Below are positions 13,104-14,424 of a DNA stretch of 14,424 nt, piece by piece. Below the pieces are notes generated by a model that worked only from the letters and a program-made list of their open reading frames with translations, did no database searches and was not told where the DNA came from. How positions within the stretch are numbered: the stretch's first letter is position 1; each line of letters begins with the position of its first letter. This DNA comes from Nitrospirota bacterium (GTDB lineage Bacteria > Nitrospirota > Thermodesulfovibrionia > UBA6902 > BMS3Bbin08): assembly GCA_016208845.1 (NCBI GenBank), contig JACQXH010000054.1:1-14424 (forward strand), in the 5' to 3' direction. A program made the position numbers and the translations under genes.

Positions 13104-13220
13104 ATGAAGATTTTAAAAAAACTATCTCAACTATCAGGCGCTATTGCCCGGATAGCCGTTGGTATCGGCGGGGCTGTATTAGTCATGCTCGCATTAAAAA
13201 AAGATAAATCAAAAAAATAA
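13104..13220 (+). CDS. Possible 38-residue single-span membrane peptide
   Basis: An ATG frame starting MKILKKLSQLSGAIARIAVG and ending LKKDKSKK. It has a basic N-terminus, a hydrophobic glycine-rich span (about residues 13-31) and a strongly basic tail, a plausible small inner-membrane protein. It lies between two repeats. There is no good ribosome binding site, and an in-frame upstream ATG at 13050 lies within the heptamer repeat. I know no homologue. The amphipathic, non-random composition is the only support. Confidence 0.4.
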   Translation: MKILKKLSQLSGAIARIAVGIGGAVLVMLALKKDKSKK

Positions 13221-13235
13221 AAGACAAGTTTTAGC

Positions 13236-13291
13236 CACGGATTAACACGGACCAGCACAGATTTGCCTGCCGGCAGGCAGGTTCATCTGTG
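13236..13291. repeat. CACGGA 10-bp-period repeat with GCCTGCCGGCAGGC palindrome
   Basis: Three units at exact 10-bp spacing (CACGGA 13236, CACGGA 13246, CACAGA 13256) precede a perfect 14-bp palindrome, GCCTGCCGGCAGGC (13265-13278). An inverted unit, TCTGTG (13286-13291), follows. The core shares CAGGCAGGTT with the repeat at 2394-2411. Strings such as CCACGGATTAACACGGA are familiar as dispersed intergenic repeats in several bacterial phyla. Confidence 0.65.
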
Positions 13292-13353
13292 GTTAACTGC
13301 CTTTATCTTTATCAGAAATCTAAAAATATAGTATTCTTAATGCCGGAACATTT

Positions 13354-13970
13354 ATGAATTTCATGCGCTCACATAAGATGAACTTGACTGTCATCATCTT
13401 GATAATTACAGTTATCGCAACAGGTCTTCTCGTTTACAAACACGTGATCTCTGTTAAAAACAGGCAGGATTATGTCCGGGTCGCGGACACTTTAAGAAAA
13501 GCAGTGCTCGAAATTAAAAAAAACGAGAAGAACTTCCTGCTTCAAAAAAGCGAAGAGCGCTATAAACATCTTCAGGCCTCGACATATGCACTCAGTAACA
13601 CACTTGACAAGATACCTTTAAAGACCATGATGGAAATAAGTGAAGAGGACTTTTTGACCCTTCGCAGGTCTATTCATGAATACTCTCAGTTAAGTGTTGG
13701 CCTTCTACAGCGTATATTCTTGAGATCAGGCGGTTAGAGGAACAATATGTGCTTGCTCATGATAATGCCTCTTTTGCCGCATTATATAATTTGCTTTTAA
13801 AACTGAAAAATATAACACCCTTTTGCATGGAGTGCTCACAATATATAGAGGCTGTAAAAAATCTCTTTTCCATCAATCAAAAAATAGATTCGCAGGCAAA
13901 TGAGCTGCAGGCAACCGGGAATAAGCTCGAAGAAATCACGAAAGCAATATACAAAATAGAAACAAAATAA
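13354..13970 (+). pseudogene. Frameshifted membrane-anchored helical sensor domain (chemoreceptor-like)
   Basis: The first frame (13354-13737, 127 codons) gives a membrane span at about residues 9-28. A helical extracytoplasmic region follows, with VRVADTLRKAVLEIKKNEKNFLLQKSEERY, like the first helices of four-helix or HBM-type ligand-binding domains of chemoreceptors and kinases. It stops at 13735. The next frame (codons ending at 13970) is already in register before that stop: it reads YILEIRRLEEQYVLAHDNASFAAL and continues with coiled helices to ANELQATGNKLEEITKAIYK. The first frame to second frame change equals one missing base between 13680 and 13737. Even joined (about 205 residues) it stops where a second span and a signalling domain would be expected. 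It is either a decayed receptor or a sequencing error in a truncated one. Confidence 0.55.
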
Positions 13971-13984
13971 GTAACACAGGTAAA

Positions 13985-14029
13985 TAGTCTGCAGGTTTTT
14001 AGTCGTTTAAGCTAACAGACTGCAGACTA
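13985..14029. repeat. TAGTCTGCAG inverted repeat before trpD
   Basis: A perfect 10-bp inverted repeat (13985-13994/14020-14029, 25-bp spacer) lies 15 bp after the sensor remnant. Part of its left arm, GCAGGTT (13991-13997), can pair instead with AACCTGC (14041-14047), giving two mutually exclusive stems. The remaining gap to 14286 has a CCGG...CCGG repeat near 14145-14162 and the candidate trpD promoter. I see no gene in it. Confidence 0.5.
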
Positions 14030-14220
14030 ATAATCTAAACAACCTGCGTAATTACCATAATAATAGCGCTTTCAGATGAACACCCTGCGTTCCTTGAAAA
14101 ATTCAGTGTGCAAGATGAACTGCTAATGTTAAGAAAATGAGCCCGGATCAATCGTTCCGGACGCCTTAACTCACTCTGACTCATTTGTACTATGTCCTTT
14201 CCTGATCTTTATTCATTATC

Positions 14221-14248
14221 TTGCCAGGCGCTCTATGTTTATTAAAAT
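14221..14248 (+). promoter_or_regulatory. Candidate trpD promoter
   Basis: TTGCCA (14221-14226), 16 bp, then TAAAAT (14243-14248), 38 bp before the trpD start and in an AT-rich stretch. It is a reasonable sigma-70-like match but not proven. No trp leader peptide or attenuator hairpin is visible. Confidence 0.35.
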
Positions 14249-14286
14249 ATGTTAAAATTATCCAAATCTTATCGTGTGAGGACGTC

Positions 14287-14424
14287 ATGATTAAAGAAGC
14301 AATTAAAATTCTTGCCGAAGGCATAAACCTGTCAGAAAATGAGATGACGGGCGCCATGAGAGAAATAATGGAGGGACGTGCAACAGACGCCCAGATCGCA
14401 TCTTTCCTTACAGCTCTGAGGATG
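14287..14424 (+). CDS. trpD: Anthranilate phosphoribosyltransferase TrpD, N-terminal part
   Basis: TrpD transfers phosphoribose from PRPP to anthranilate, the second step of tryptophan synthesis. The 46 visible residues, beginning MIKEAIKILAEGINLSENEM and including MREIMEGRATDAQIASFLTALRM, match the small helical N-terminal domain of the glycosyltransferase family 3 fold. The catalytic domain lies beyond the right edge. A GAGGA ribosome binding site (14278-14282) fits the ATG at 14287. The same N-terminal domain occurs in thymidine phosphorylases and TrpD-like proteins, so a TrpD2-type protein is a minor alternative. It seems to start its own transcript. Confidence 0.85.
   Translation, partial: MIKEAIKILAEGINLSENEMTGAMREIMEGRATDAQIASFLTALRM

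Noticed and set aside
13680..13737. Programmed -1 frameshift joining the two sensor frames
   Set aside because: No XXXYYYZ slippery heptamer or downstream stem is visible in the overlap, so a mutation or read error is simpler.

Overview
The window looks like a piece of a free-living anaerobic bacterial chromosome of roughly mid-40s GC (estimated by eye). The gene content (a hydrogenase-4-like membrane complex, a TauE/SafE-DUF1634-UspA cluster, many short palindromic intergenic repeats) and the codon usage fit an uncultivated Nitrospirota (Thermodesulfovibrionia-like) or a sulfate-reducer-related lineage. That placement is inference; no rRNA or other decisive marker is present.

Layout. Positions 1-1104 are on the minus strand: the start of nusA, complete rimP behind a two-hairpin leader, and a 51-residue lipoprotein gene. 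From 1549 on, everything is on the plus strand: a zinc-ribbon/receiver-domain protein (1549-2145); a membrane and stress cluster (2470-5364) of a TauE/SafE exporter, a DUF1634-like membrane protein, a single UspA protein and a double UspA protein; then a six-gene hydrogenase-4-like operon (5623-12966) in the order hyfB-hyfC-hyfE-hyfF-hyfG-hyfI. The right end has a possible 38-residue membrane peptide, a frameshifted helical sensor-domain gene, and the start of trpD.

The hyf-like operon is the centrepiece. It encodes two NuoL/M/N-type pump subunits (HyfB, HyfF), a NuoH-type subunit (HyfC), a NuoK-containing subunit (HyfE), a fused NuoCD-type large subunit (HyfG) and a NuoB-type FeS subunit (HyfI). 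All four nickel-ligand cysteine positions of the large subunit are replaced, so this is an 'energy-converting hydrogenase-related' (Ehr-type) complex and not a hydrogenase. It has no ferredoxin subunit gene beside it. Its HyfC is about 60 residues short at the N-terminus, in frame. The small subunit keeps its FeS ligands, so the complex probably still moves electrons and ions between unknown partners.

A second theme is intergenic DNA. Nearly every gap holds an imperfect palindrome, and two of these (3442-3538, 12985-13071) share one architecture: two arms, each a run of 4-5 degenerate 7-bp units, facing each other across a 31-34 bp spacer. Others use 9- or 10-bp units (CACAGAG, CACGGA types). 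Two repeats lie inside the hyf-like operon.
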